NCBI RefSeq assembly: GCF_014931605.1
Contig: NZ_CP053382.1
Coordinates: 1,116,001-1,180,000, forward strand
Direction: 5' to 3'
Length of the DNA stretch: 64,000 nt
From: Halomonas sp. MCCC 1A13316
GTDB lineage: Bacteria > Pseudomonadota > Gammaproteobacteria > Pseudomonadales > Halomonadaceae
Every line of letters starts with the position of its first letter. Positions within the stretch are counted from its first letter, which is position 1. This document shows, in pieces, positions 7,826 through 16,653 of this stretch. The position numbers and the translations under genes were made by a program. The notes under the pieces were generated by a model that saw only the letters and a list, made by a program, of their open reading frames with translations, did no database searches and was not told the origin of the DNA.

Positions 7826-8551
7826 TCAGCGAATGGGTAGCCAACGGCGCCGTGTTGGCTGCATTCCAGGGAAGTTCAATTCCACCAGGCGCAGCATCAG
7901 TGTCAGTACGATGGTGGTGGCCAGGTAAATGCCTGCGATCAACAGCAGTGGCTCGTAGACCAGAAATGTCTCGTCGCGAATGATGTTGGCCGCCTGCAAC
8001 AAGTCCATCAGCGCGATGGTGGAGACCAGGGGTACGGACTTAAGCAGCAGTATCATTTCGCCGGTCAGGGTCGGCAGGCAAAGCTGAATGGCCCGCGGTA
8101 GCCAAAGTCGGTACAGCACTTGAAAACCGGAGAGACCGAAGGCCCGGCCGGCTTCCAGCTCACCACGAGGCACGCTCTGCATTGCGCCACGAATCACCTC
8201 GCCTGAGTAAGCGCCGACGCTGAGAATGAAGGTCAGGGCGCCGAAGAAGAAGGGGTCGCGCAGCAGTGGCCATAAGACACTGTCCTGTATGCCCGGCACG
8301 CCTTCCAGCAGGCGCCCCACTCCGTAGTAGAAGAAGAAAAGCTGTACGAGTAGCGGGGTGCCACGGATGACAGTCGTGAAGGCCCAGACCAGCCAGGCCA
8401 GGGGGCGGGGACCGCGCAGTCGGGCCAGGGCCACCCCCACGGCGAGAAGAAGTCCACCTATCGCCGAGACTGCCAAAAGCCATAACGTATTGATGAAGCC
8501 CTCCCACAGATAGCCCTGATAGAAGGGATCGCTAAGCCAGGAAAAGTTCAT
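7826..8551 (-). CDS. polar amino acid ABC transporter permease (HisM/ArtM type)
   Basis: This is an inner-membrane permease of the His/Glu/Gln/Arg/opine family, 241 residues with about five helices. It has the ATPase-coupling EAA loop, SVPRGELEAGRAFGLSGFQ. ATG 8551 (MNFSWLSDPF) is chosen over the longer frame because it sits one base after the stop of the preceding permease and matches family N-termini. It pairs with the 8553-9260 permease as a heterodimer serving the ATPase at 10153. Arginine or another basic amino acid is the likely cargo. Confidence 0.9.
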   Translation of the reverse strand: MNFSWLSDPFYQGYLWEGFINTLWLLAVSAIGGLLLAVGVALARLRGPRPLAWLVWAFTTVIRGTPLLVQLFFFYYGVGRLLEGVPGIQDSVLWPLLRDPFFFGALTFILSVGAYSGEVIRGAMQSVPRGELEAGRAFGLSGFQVLYRLWLPRAIQLCLPTLTGEMILLLKSVPLVSTIALMDLLQAANIIRDETFLVYEPLLLIAGIYLATTIVLTLMLRLVELNFPGMQPTRRRWLPIR

Positions 8552-8552
8552 C

Positions 8553-9260
8553 TCAGGCCTCCGTAGGTTGGCCACGACGCACATGGCGCTCGAGGCGGGC
8601 GAACAGCGCCGTGGAGGTCAGAGTCATCAGCAGGTAGATGACACCTGCGGTGGCGTAAAAAAGAAAGTAAGCGCGGCTGCTGGCGGCGGCTTGCTGGATG
8701 GTGAAGAACAGCTCATTAAAGCCGATCACGCTGATCAAGGCGGTGTCCTTTATCAGGATCAGCCATAGGTTGGACATGCCCGGCAGGGCATTGGGCAACA
8801 TGGCCGGCAGCACGAAGCGATGGAAGCGGGTCCAGCGCGAGAAGCCGAAGGCGTCGGCAGCTTCCAACTGTCCACGTGGTATGGCCAGGATGGCACCGCG
8901 GAACACCTCGGTCATGTAGGCACCCTGGACGAAGGCCAGCACGCCGACGGCGGTGGCGAAGCCGGTGATCTGCACGGCGCCAGCCATGCCCAAATGTGCC
9001 AGCAACGTGTCCAACACCTGGGCGCCGGCGTAGTAGAGCAGGATGATCAGAAGCAGCTCCGGCACCGCTCGGATCAGCGTAGAGTAGGCAGTGGCCACGC
9101 CACGCAGGGTCGCCCAGGGGCTGAGCTTTGCGCCGGCTCCCAGCAACCCCAGCAACAGGCCGATGGCATAGGCCAGCACAGCGATCTGCACGGTGGTCAG
9201 GGCCCCGCTCAAAATGGGTCCGGCCCAGTCGCCAAGCCCTTCCGGTGTCATGGCAATCAT
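8553..9260 (-). CDS. polar amino acid ABC transporter permease (HisQ/ArtQ type)
   Basis: This is the second permease of the basic amino acid importer, 235 residues. The membrane-helix pattern is typical, and the EAA loop AIPRGQLEAADAFGFSRWTR lies near residue 130. Its stop is one base before the start of the next permease, so the two are probably made together. The pairing of two permeases, one ATPase and one binding protein is that of the HisJQMP/ArgT systems. Its position between aruH and the aldehyde dehydrogenase supports arginine uptake. Confidence 0.9.
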   Translation of the reverse strand: MIAMTPEGLGDWAGPILSGALTTVQIAVLAYAIGLLLGLLGAGAKLSPWATLRGVATAYSTLIRAVPELLLIILLYYAGAQVLDTLLAHLGMAGAVQITGFATAVGVLAFVQGAYMTEVFRGAILAIPRGQLEAADAFGFSRWTRFHRFVLPAMLPNALPGMSNLWLILIKDTALISVIGFNELFFTIQQAAASSRAYFLFYATAGVIYLLMTLTSTALFARLERHVRRGQPTEA

Positions 9261-9344
9261 GGTCGAGTCTTTCCTCGGTCACAGGACGAAATGCCCCCGA
9301 CACCGGCATCGGCGTCGAGGGTAGCGATGACTGTCGGTGGTGGC

Positions 9345-10118
9345 TCAGTCGTAGACGCAGACGTCAGTGCCCAAGTACTCCTCGGAAAGGTCGGCGCAGG
9401 TTCCATCCTCGATCACGGCGGCAATAGCCTGGTTGAGGTCGTCCTCCAGGGCATCGTCCTCCTGGCGTAGGCCGATGCCGATGCCCTCGCCGTAAGCGGC
9501 ATGTCGGGGGGCGGTGGCCTTGATCTCGAAGCCTTCGGCCTCGTCGCGCTCAAGGAATTGCACCATGGCGATCTCGTCGGCAAGGATCACGTCCAGTCGT
9601 CCAGCCAGCAGGTCGTTATTGACCTGTTCCGCCTGGTCGTAGATGCGAATATCCACGCCGCTATCGCGAAGTTCACGGCGCGCGTAGGTGGCATTGGTGG
9701 TGGCCCCCTGCACACCCATCACCAGGCCGTCCAAGCCGTCGGGAATATCGAGCTCCAATTCGCTGGCTGCCACATAGGAACCTGGAGTGAAGTAGTAGGG
9801 GCGAGTGAAGTCGATGACCTGCTGACGCTTCTCGGTGATCGACATGGAATTCATGATCATGTCGATGCGGCCGGCTTTGAGAGAAGGGATAATGCCACTC
9901 CAGCCGGTGGGCGCTATTTCGCACTCGCGCTCCATGGCCGAGCACAGGGCATGAGCCAGCTCTACCTCGAAGCCGGTCCAGTCATCGCTTGCGGCTTTAT
10001 AGGTGAAGGGCGGATAGGGCTCGCCTGAGATGCCCACCTGGAGGGGGTCATTGGCTTGGGCCGCCTGGCCAAGGCCCAGGGCGGTTAGGGTGACGGCCAT
10101 CATAATCGGATATTTCAA
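9345..10118 (-). CDS. periplasmic binding protein for basic amino acids (family 3)
   Basis: This is a secreted solute-binding protein of the Lys/Arg/Orn type, 257 residues. The signal peptide is residues 1-22 (KYPIMMAVTLTALGLGQAAQA). The mature part opens LQVGISGEPYPPFTYK and contains FEVELAHALCSAM and MIMNSMSITEKRQQVIDFTRPYY, which are family 3 signatures. The start is TTG 10118, eight bases after GGAG; the frame extends upstream, but that extension lacks a signal peptide. It should deliver arginine or a close relative to the permeases encoded next to it. Confidence 0.87.
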   Translation of the reverse strand: MKYPIMMAVTLTALGLGQAAQANDPLQVGISGEPYPPFTYKAASDDWTGFEVELAHALCSAMERECEIAPTGWSGIIPSLKAGRIDMIMNSMSITEKRQQVIDFTRPYYFTPGSYVAASELELDIPDGLDGLVMGVQGATTNATYARRELRDSGVDIRIYDQAEQVNNDLLAGRLDVILADEIAMVQFLERDEAEGFEIKATAPRHAAYGEGIGIGLRQEDDALEDDLNQAIAAVIEDGTCADLSEEYLGTDVCVYD

Positions 10119-10152
10119 GGCGCTTCTCCTGTCGTTATGGTTAGTGGAGCGT

Positions 10153-10956
10153 TCAGGCTGCAGGCGCCATGAACTGGCGGCAGCGGGGATCATCGAAGAC
10201 ATCTTCCGGGGGACCCGAGGCGGCAATGCGCCCCTGATCGAGATAGACCAGCTGGTCGGAGACCTCCCGAGCGAAGTGCATCTCGTGGGTGACCAGCAGC
10301 ATGGTGCGGCCCTCGTCGGCGAGGCCGCGAATCACTCCGAGCACTTCATTGACCCGTTCCGGGTCAAGAGCCGAGGTAGGTTCGTCGAAGAGCAGGAGAC
10401 GCGGTTCCATGGCCAGGGCGCGGGCGATAGCAACTCGTTGCTGTTGGCCCCCGGAGAGAAAGGCGGGATAGGCGTCGTGTCGGTCGGCCATGCCGACCCG
10501 CTCCAGGTAGTGCTTGCCCAGCGCGATGGCCCGCTTGCGTGAGAGCCCCTTGACCCGCATGGGAGCCTCGATGACATTGCCGAGTACGGTCAGGTGGGGC
10601 CAGAGGTTGAACTGCTGGAAGACCATGGTGACTTTGGCGCGCAGCCGCTGCAGCTGGTGCCGGTCCAGACCGATGATGTCGCCCTGTGGATTGCGAGTGA
10701 AGCGAATCGTCTCATCCGCAATCCGCAGCTTGCCTTGGTCGGGCCTTTCCAGCAGGTTCATGCAGCGCAGCAGGGTGCTCTTACCAGAGCCGCTGGCGCC
10801 AATGATGGAGGTAACGGTGCCTTCGGTAACCTCGAGGGAGACGCCCTTGAGCACCTCCAGTTCGCCGAAATGCTTGGTCAGGTGGTCGGCCTTCACCGCA
10901 GCCGCAGTGGTGGCCCGTGTATGGGATGATCGCTCTAGCGATGATGTCATAGGCAC
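10153..10956 (-). CDS. amino acid ABC transporter ATPase (HisP/GlnQ type)
   Basis: This is the cytoplasmic ATPase of the basic amino acid importer, 267 residues. It carries Walker [10 protein letters not shown] near residue 53, Q-loop [14 protein letters not shown], signature LSGGQQQR, Walker [13 protein letters not shown] and switch His in VTHEM. The start overlaps the last 10 bases of aruH; a second in-frame ATG lies two codons downstream. The close coupling to aruH ties this transporter to arginine transamination. Confidence 0.93.
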   Translation of the reverse strand: MPMTSSLERSSHTRATTAAAVKADHLTKHFGELEVLKGVSLEVTEGTVTSIIGASGSGKSTLLRCMNLLERPDQGKLRIADETIRFTRNPQGDIIGLDRHQLQRLRAKVTMVFQQFNLWPHLTVLGNVIEAPMRVKGLSRKRAIALGKHYLERVGMADRHDAYPAFLSGGQQQRVAIARALAMEPRLLLFDEPTSALDPERVNEVLGVIRGLADEGRTMLLVTHEMHFAREVSDQLVYLDQGRIAASGPPEDVFDDPRCRQFMAPAA

Positions 10957-12158
10957 TGGGCCTCCTGGGCCGGGGTCTGTGGCAGTTCGGCGCGAGCACG
11001 TTCGGCACAGGCAGCCAAGCGGCGGCTGGCTGCGGCGAGGCGCTCGGCCTCCACGGTAAGACTGAGACGCACGAAGCCGGCCGCTGAAGGCCCGAAGGCC
11101 TCGCCGGAGAGCACCGAGATACCCTCCTCGTCGAGTAGGCGGTCAGCGAAGGCCTGCGAGGAGAGGCCGGTAGCACGAACATCCACCATCAGGAACATGC
11201 CTGCCGGCGGGCGAATTGCTGTGACCGCAGGGCTCTCCGCGAGGGCCTCGCAGACTGTATCGCGGCGTGCCCGGTATATCTCGCGCATCGCCCCGAGTTC
11301 AGCGGGGCGCGCCTTGAAAGCGGCGCAGGCGGCGTCCTGGATGAAGTCCGGGCAGCCGTAGAGCATGCACAACGCCAGATGGGTCAGATGCTGGATAAGC
11401 GGCTCGGGACCCAATATCCAGCCCAGGCGCCAGCCGGTCATGGCGTGAGATTTGGATAGGCTGCTGATCACCACGCTGCGTTCGGCCATGCCTGGCAAGG
11501 AGGCGGGGCAAATGTGCTCGCCTTCGAAGATCAGTTCGGCATAGACCTCGTCGGAGATCAGCCAGAGGTCGTGACGACGGCACAGCTCGGCGATGGACTC
11601 CCAGGCTGCTGCGTCGATCAGCTGCCCTGTGGGGTTGTGGGGGCTATTAAGCAGGATGGCACGGGTGCGTGGGGTTACGGCGGCTTCCAGGGCCGCCGGC
11701 TCCAGGCGGAAGTCCGCCTCGCCGCGCAGCGGCACCTGTACCAGCTCGGCACCGGTGGCGCGCAGCACCGCTTCATAGGTGACATAGCTGGGCTCGGGCA
11801 CCAGCACCTCGTCACCAGGATCGAGCAGGCACTGCGCGGCAGCATAGAGCCCGCACTGGGCGCCGGCCATGACGATGACATTCTCCGGACCCACCTCGAG
11901 CCCCTGGCGGCGATAGTCGCCAGCGATGGACTGGCGAAGCATCAGCTTGCCCTGGACGTCGGGATAGTGAGTAGCGCCACCGCGCAGGCTTGCAACGGCG
12001 CTCTCGACAATAGGCGCCGGAGTGTCGAAGTCGGGGTCGCCCACCGAGAGCACGGTGATGTCGTCACCGGCTGCCTGACGCGCCAGGGCGCGGTAATGAA
12101 TGTCCCAGGCTGCGGCGCCTTCGCCGGCGATCCGCTCGGTCAATCGTGAATAGCGCAT
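10947..12158 (-). CDS. aruH: arginine:pyruvate transaminase AruH
   Basis: AruH moves the alpha-amino group of L-arginine to pyruvate, giving 2-ketoarginine and alanine, the first step of the arginine transaminase pathway. The 403-residue fold-type I protein opens [20 protein letters not shown], very close to Pseudomonas AruH as I recall it. PLP residues are visible: Asn175 in SPHNPTG, Asp203 and Tyr206 in ISDEVYAE, and Lys236 in [12 protein letters not shown]. In Pseudomonas aruH adjoins aruI; here an OpuAC-type binding protein separates them. The ABC ATPase gene overlaps its 3' end. Confidence 0.88.
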   Translation of the reverse strand: MRYSRLTERIAGEGAAAWDIHYRALARQAAGDDITVLSVGDPDFDTPAPIVESAVASLRGGATHYPDVQGKLMLRQSIAGDYRRQGLEVGPENVIVMAGAQCGLYAAAQCLLDPGDEVLVPEPSYVTYEAVLRATGAELVQVPLRGEADFRLEPAALEAAVTPRTRAILLNSPHNPTGQLIDAAAWESIAELCRRHDLWLISDEVYAELIFEGEHICPASLPGMAERSVVISSLSKSHAMTGWRLGWILGPEPLIQHLTHLALCMLYGCPDFIQDAACAAFKARPAELGAMREIYRARRDTVCEALAESPAVTAIRPPAGMFLMVDVRATGLSSQAFADRLLDEEGISVLSGEAFGPSAAGFVRLSLTVEAERLAAASRRLAACAERARAELPQTPAQEAQCL

Positions 12159-12212
12159 GGGGTTCCTCGCTGTGGTAAGCGCTGGGCCGGATTCCCTCCG
12201 GCCCGGCGGGCA

Positions 12213-13154
12213 TCACTCCAGACTGGTGCGCACCGCTTCCAGGCCCGGCTCGCCATCGCGGGAGGTGACCCCCTCGAGAAAGGTGCTCACCCGCTCGGGG
12301 TTAGCCTGGAGCCAGTCTCGGGCGACGGTCTCCAGGTCGCCCTGCTCAAGTCCGTAGTCGCGGATGAACTCGCTCTGTTCGTCGGCGGTCAGCTCGAATT
12401 GGTCCAGCAGGCGCACCATGTTGGGATTGGCGGCATGGTAGTCGCGGGCGACGATGGTACGCACATCGCTTTGTCCGTTGTTCTCGCCGAACACGCCTTC
12501 CGGATCATCGAGGATCTCCATGTCATACGCCGGTGCCATCCAGTGAGGCGTCCAGCCGTAGAACAGGATCCAGCGCTCCTCGCGCTTGGCTGCGTCTACC
12601 TCGGCCAGCATGCCTGGGGTAGAGGACTCACGGAGATTCCAGCTGCCGAGTCCATAGGTATCGGCCTCGACAGCTTCGTGGAGGTGATCGCTCACCGTGG
12701 AACCGCTCTCGATGGAGTAGATTTCTCCACCGAAGCGCTCGCGCACTTCCGCGTCGGCCAACTGCTCGGCATGGGTAATGCCGGCTTCGTGGACATAGCC
12801 CGGCACCGCAAAGCCCATGCGGGCGCCAGTGACATTGTTGCCTAGGTCGACGATGCCGCCGGCCTCCATGGCGGCGTCGTAGCTTTGCTGCTGGGAGGGC
12901 AGCCAGCCAGCCAGGAAGACATCGCTTTCGCCGCTCTGCAGGGTCTGGTACCCCACCGTCGAGCTGATCTCCAGGGCCTCTACTTGGTAGCCCAGCGGTT
13001 TGGCCAGTTGGGCCAGAATCTCGGACTTGACGGTTACTCCTGGCCAGGGCGGCACCACCAGGCGCAGTTCGTCGCTGGCGTCCTGTGACGCCTGGGCGCC
13101 GAGCGGCAGCAGACCGGATAGGGCCAGGGTGGTCAGGAGGGCGGGTCTACGCAT
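12213..13154 (-). CDS. glycine betaine/choline-type substrate-binding protein (OpuAC/ProX family)
   Basis: This is a 313-residue periplasmic protein with a signal peptide (residues 1-22, ending LGAQA). The OpuAC fold is recognisable from RLVVPPWPGVTVKSEI, SDVFLAGWLPSQQQ and LFYGWTPHWM. Trp37, Trp84, Trp195, Trp201 and Trp205 could form the aromatic cage these proteins use for quaternary ammonium groups. ATG 13154 is chosen because it starts the signal peptide. No OpuAA/OpuAB partners lie nearby, so it is an orphan receptor inside an arginine operon. Ligands could be glycine betaine, trimethylaminoethylphosphonate or a guanidino compound. Confidence 0.85.
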   Translation of the reverse strand: MRRPALLTTLALSGLLPLGAQASQDASDELRLVVPPWPGVTVKSEILAQLAKPLGYQVEALEISSTVGYQTLQSGESDVFLAGWLPSQQQSYDAAMEAGGIVDLGNNVTGARMGFAVPGYVHEAGITHAEQLADAEVRERFGGEIYSIESGSTVSDHLHEAVEADTYGLGSWNLRESSTPGMLAEVDAAKREERWILFYGWTPHWMAPAYDMEILDDPEGVFGENNGQSDVRTIVARDYHAANPNMVRLLDQFELTADEQSEFIRDYGLEQGDLETVARDWLQANPERVSTFLEGVTSRDGEPGLEAVRTSLE

Positions 13155-13248
13155 GTCGGGAATCCTCAATGGCTCGTTGTGAGTTGTGGTCTTTGGATGC
13201 GGGCCACTTGATCGTGACCCCGGTGGATGGTCACGGAGCGGGGGACGG

Positions 13249-14847
13249 TCATTGCATGGCCGCCATCCAAGCCTCGGCATCCACCTCGATCAACAGGGGG
13301 GAACGCGCCGCATCCAGCTGCCCCAGGGCCTTGCCGAGGGTTGCCGGATCGTCCACCTTGCGGTAGCGGCAGGCGTAGGCGGTGGCCAGGCCCGCGAAGT
13401 CCGGGGCCGTCAGGTCGACGCCGAGCTGGGGCACCTCATGCATGGCCATGTAGCGGCGAATCTCGTCGTAGCCATGATTGTTCCAGATCACCACGGCCAC
13501 TGGGTGGTCGAGATCCCGGGCGGTGGCCAGTTCGCCGATCACGAATTGCAAGCCACCGTCACCGACCAGGGCCACGGCTGGCCGCTCGGGGCAGGCCAGG
13601 GCGGCGCCCAAGGCGGCGGGCAGGCCATAGCCCAAGGTGCCGTAGCCAGTGGCAGCATTGAACCAGCGGCGTGGCGCGGGCAATGAGGCGAGATAATTGC
13701 CGGCATACACCGGCCCGGTGGAGTCGCCCACCAGGATCGCGTCGGGCAGCGTTGCCCGGAGCGTGGCATAGAGCGGTGCATAGGGTGCCAGCTCGGGGTC
13801 CTCGGCCAGTGCCAGCTCGCGGCGTACCTGCGAGGCGCGACCATCATCACGACGCTCCCCGGGCAGTGCGTCCAGCAGGGCGGTCAAGGTTTCGCCGGCG
13901 TCGGCTACCAGGGCCAGGTCGGCGGCGTGGTTGCGCCCCAGTTGCTGGGGATCGATATCCACACGAATCAGCCGTCCGGTGAGGCGGAAGCCCTCGTCGA
14001 ACACCAGGTCGTAGTCGGTCTCGCCCAGTTCGGTGCCCAGCGCCAGAATGACGTCGGCATCGGCCGCCAAGCGGCGTGCGGCCGGTAGGCTGCCGGTGGC
14101 TCCCAGGTCCTGGGGGTGATCCAGACCCAGCACGCCCTTGGCGTTAATGGTGGTCAGGGTCGGGGCATGGAGCCGTTCCACCAGAGCGCGGGCGGCCTCG
14201 GGGGCGGCGACGCAGCCACCGCCTAGCAGCAGGAGAGGACGCTCAGCGCGGGTCAGCCACTCGGCAGCAAGGGCAATGGCGGCCGGGGCGGGCGCCGGGG
14301 GGAACACCTCGATGGGGCGCCGCACAGTCTCGTCAACCGGGGCATCGAACAGATCGATGGGAATCTCGATGTGCACCGGCCCGGGACGCGCGCCTCGGAA
14401 GATCGTGAAGGCGCGGGCCAGGATCTCCGGCAGCGCCGCCGGGTCGTGCAGCGTGTGGCTGAATACGCTGACGCCGGCCAGCGTCTGTTGCTGTCCAGGT
14501 AGCTCATGCAAGCGCCCCTGACCGCGCCCCAGGGTGTCGCGGCGGTTGACGCTCGAGATCACCAGCATCGGCACCGAATCGGCCAGTGCCTGACCCATGG
14601 CGGTGGCGATGTTGGTCATGCCGGGGCCTGTGATGATGAAGCAGGCCGCCGGCCGGCCGCTGGCCCGGGCGTAGCCGTCGGCCATAAAGCCGGCACCCTG
14701 CTCGTGGCGCGGGGTGACATGGCGGATCGCGCTGTCGCCCAGCGCACGGTAGAGCTCGATGGTATGCACCCCCGGAATGCCAAAGACGGTATCCACGCCA
14801 TAGGCTTCCAGCAGGCGTAGCAGGTGTTGGGCGCAGGTCCGACTCAT
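13249..14847 (-). CDS. aruI: 2-ketoarginine decarboxylase AruI (ThDP enzyme)
   Basis: AruI decarboxylates 5-guanidino-2-oxopentanoate, the AruH product, to 4-guanidinobutyraldehyde. The 532-residue protein has the three ThDP domains: an N-terminal pyrimidine domain with GIPGVHTIELYR and the activating Glu49 in RHEQGAGFMADGYAR, a central domain, and a C-terminal pyrophosphate domain with GDGGLQF...WNNHGYDEIR. The GIPGVHT and HVTPRHEQ stretches match Pseudomonas AruI closely. Its ATG overlaps the stop of tmpB by four bases, indicating translational coupling to the two oxygenases. It is not a normal acetolactate synthase, because no small subunit gene is present. Confidence 0.85.
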   Translation of the reverse strand: MSRTCAQHLLRLLEAYGVDTVFGIPGVHTIELYRALGDSAIRHVTPRHEQGAGFMADGYARASGRPAACFIITGPGMTNIATAMGQALADSVPMLVISSVNRRDTLGRGQGRLHELPGQQQTLAGVSVFSHTLHDPAALPEILARAFTIFRGARPGPVHIEIPIDLFDAPVDETVRRPIEVFPPAPAPAAIALAAEWLTRAERPLLLLGGGCVAAPEAARALVERLHAPTLTTINAKGVLGLDHPQDLGATGSLPAARRLAADADVILALGTELGETDYDLVFDEGFRLTGRLIRVDIDPQQLGRNHAADLALVADAGETLTALLDALPGERRDDGRASQVRRELALAEDPELAPYAPLYATLRATLPDAILVGDSTGPVYAGNYLASLPAPRRWFNAATGYGTLGYGLPAALGAALACPERPAVALVGDGGLQFVIGELATARDLDHPVAVVIWNNHGYDEIRRYMAMHEVPQLGVDLTAPDFAGLATAYACRYRKVDDPATLGKALGQLDAARSPLLIEVDAEAWMAAMQ

Positions 14848-15431
14848 CGCAGCGCCTCCTCGGGAAGCGGCTCGGGCAGCCCGCCATGGGGTGTGCGCCC
14901 CAGGACCCTTTCCACCATGGTCACGAAATGCTCAAGCGGCAGGGTGTCGTAGTCGGGGTCGAAGCTGGTCTGATCCCAGTGGTCGCAGAAGCGCACGGTG
15001 CGCTCATAGGCCGGATGATCGCGGTACTGCTCCCGGGCGTGGGGGTCCTGACCGAAGAAGTGGCGGTAATGATAGCCCTGAAAGAGTTCGTGATGGCGAA
15101 TCATCCAGGCATTGAGCGGATCGACGAAGGGCTCGAGGATGGCCGCGGCGATTTCGGCATGGTTGGCCGGGGCCAGTTCGTCGCCGATGTCGTGGAGCAA
15201 TGCGCAGACGACCATCTCCTCGTCGGCGCCGTCACGTAGCGCTCGGGTTGCCGTCTGCAGGCTGTGTTCGTAGCGATCCACCGGATAGCCGTGATGGTCG
15301 CCGGCCAGACGGTGCAGGTGGCCGAGCACCCGGCGCGGCGCATCGGCGACATAGTCTCGGAAGCGGTTGTCGATCAGCGCCCAGTCATCACGCTGGGCCT
15401 CGCCGAAGTGGCGGAAGCGGGCCTGTTTCAT
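14844..15431 (-). CDS. tmpB: HD-domain oxygenase, TmpB-like
   Basis: TmpB is a mixed-valent di-iron HD enzyme that oxidatively cleaves [1-hydroxy-2-(trimethylamino)ethyl]phosphonate to glycine betaine and phosphate. The 195-residue product has the HD metal pattern: His56 (RYEHS), His80-Asp81 (LLHDIGD), His91, His113/114 (IRHHELF) and Asp150 (FCDHWD). His56 to His80 is 24 residues, as in PhnZ. It overlaps tmpA upstream and aruI downstream by four bases each. The pairing with a GBBH-like oxygenase is the tmpAB layout. Coupling to aruI leaves open another cationic substrate. Confidence 0.75.
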   Translation of the reverse strand: MKQARFRHFGEAQRDDWALIDNRFRDYVADAPRRVLGHLHRLAGDHHGYPVDRYEHSLQTATRALRDGADEEMVVCALLHDIGDELAPANHAEIAAAILEPFVDPLNAWMIRHHELFQGYHYRHFFGQDPHAREQYRDHPAYERTVRFCDHWDQTSFDPDYDTLPLEHFVTMVERVLGRTPHGGLPEPLPEEALR

Positions 15432-16546
15432 GCGGGCTCTCCATGGGACTGGGTGGTGGCGAGTCGCTGGCGCAGCACGCGGCGCCGACTGGCCGTGCTA
15501 TCACGATCGACGTAGCCCTGACGCAGGTGACGTACGCCACCGGCGAGCTGGAAGGCGCTGCGGCCATGCAGCAGGCGATAGTTGTCCATGATCAGCATCT
15601 GGCCCGGGCCGAGCTTGAGGTGAAGGGTCAGTTCTTCTCCCGTGATCAGCTGATAGAAGGCCTGGCGAGCGGCATAGTATGCCTCAAGCTCCTCAACAAG
15701 CAGGGCCGGGACTCGCTCGGTGCGGTTGGAATAGCGCACCCGAACCGGCTCGCCGTGGCTGTCCAGCTCGATCAGTGGCCCCTCGCTCTCGAGATGAGTG
15801 TCATCGTCGCGGTAGCGGAACCCCGGGGTAACCCGGGTGAGACAGTCGTAGGCTTCAGGATCACGCTCACGCAGCAGCCGGGCCGCCATGAAGCCATCGG
15901 CCAGGGTACTGTCACCGCCTTCAGCGGCGTTGGTCAGGCAGTGCAGCCAGATATACCCGGGTATTGGGTCACGGTAGGGATTATCGGTATGCGGCTCCAG
16001 ACCGCGCTGGGTCATGGTCAGGTCGTAGGCATCGGCTACCGACTTGACGTCGGCGATGCCGCCCCAGTTGGTGCGTCGTAGGGGACCGATGCGGTCGATT
16101 AGTGGCTGCATACCGTCAGTTTCGATGGGTACCCCGGAGACGATCACGAAACCGTTGCGATGCAGTGCCTCGAGCATCTCCGACAGCGCCGAGTCCTCTT
16201 CCAGCGCGGCGGTGAAGTCAGCCTCTGGGCGCGGTGCGCTGACCGCATCCCAGAGTCTCAGGGGTGGATCGCTGGCCGGGTCGTCGAACAGCGCCGCGAG
16301 GTCGAAGGCGGAGTGATGTCCGTCGCTGAAGCGCATGTTCAGCCGGCCATCATGGACCTCGGCACTCTCGATGCTCAGGTCCAGCGGTAGCTCGGCGGCC
16401 TCGATCAGCCGCTGGCCGGTGCGCGGGTCCCGGGTCTCGGCATCCGGGCTTCGTTCGCGCAGCCATAGTGCAGCGAATTCTCGTGTCCGGTCGTGGTGAT
16501 CGATCACCAGGCGCCGACGATTGGCCAGGGGGGTGACTTGTGTCAT
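15428..16546 (-). CDS. tmpA: Fe(II)/2-oxoglutarate oxygenase, TmpA-like (gamma-butyrobetaine hydroxylase family)
   Basis: TmpA hydroxylates trimethylaminoethylphosphonate next to phosphorus, preparing it for TmpB. The 372-residue protein has the GBBH layout: an N-terminal DUF971 domain (residues 10-95) and a TauD-like domain. The iron triad is His186-x-Asp188 (LEPHTDNP) and His327 (YRLLHGRS), with RQGYVDRD near the 2-oxoglutarate site. The N-terminal domain lacks the zinc Cys residues of animal gamma-butyrobetaine hydroxylase. It is the first gene of the minus-strand operon, divergent from an AraC-type regulator. A gamma-butyrobetaine or guanidinobutyrate substrate cannot be excluded. Confidence 0.75.
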   Translation of the reverse strand: MTQVTPLANRRRLVIDHHDRTREFAALWLRERSPDAETRDPRTGQRLIEAAELPLDLSIESAEVHDGRLNMRFSDGHHSAFDLAALFDDPASDPPLRLWDAVSAPRPEADFTAALEEDSALSEMLEALHRNGFVIVSGVPIETDGMQPLIDRIGPLRRTNWGGIADVKSVADAYDLTMTQRGLEPHTDNPYRDPIPGYIWLHCLTNAAEGGDSTLADGFMAARLLRERDPEAYDCLTRVTPGFRYRDDDTHLESEGPLIELDSHGEPVRVRYSNRTERVPALLVEELEAYYAARQAFYQLITGEELTLHLKLGPGQMLIMDNYRLLHGRSAFQLAGGVRHLRQGYVDRDSTASRRRVLRQRLATTQSHGEPA

Positions 16547-16611
16547 GGCGGCATCTCCACGGACTATGCTACGGGGTTGCGCTCCACACTACCCCTCCCC
16601 GCCGAACCTGA

Positions 16612-16653
16612 CTTGATTAAATTGGCCGTAGGCTTGATTCTATTGGCCATGAG
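16612..16653 (+). promoter_or_regulatory. tandem 21-bp direct repeat, probable AraC-type operator
   Basis: CTTGATTaaATTGGCCgt (16612) recurs as CTTGATTctATTGGCCat (16633), exactly 21 bp apart, two helical turns. Sixteen of 21 positions agree. AraC-family activators bind such direct repeats. The second copy covers the start codon at 16649, so the site could repress the regulator gene while acting on the divergent tmpA operon. Confidence 0.6.

Noticed and set aside
13249..14847. Acetolactate synthase large subunit
   Set aside because: There is no small-subunit gene, the operon holds aruH, and the sequence follows AruI in its GIPGVHT and HVTPRHEQ segments.
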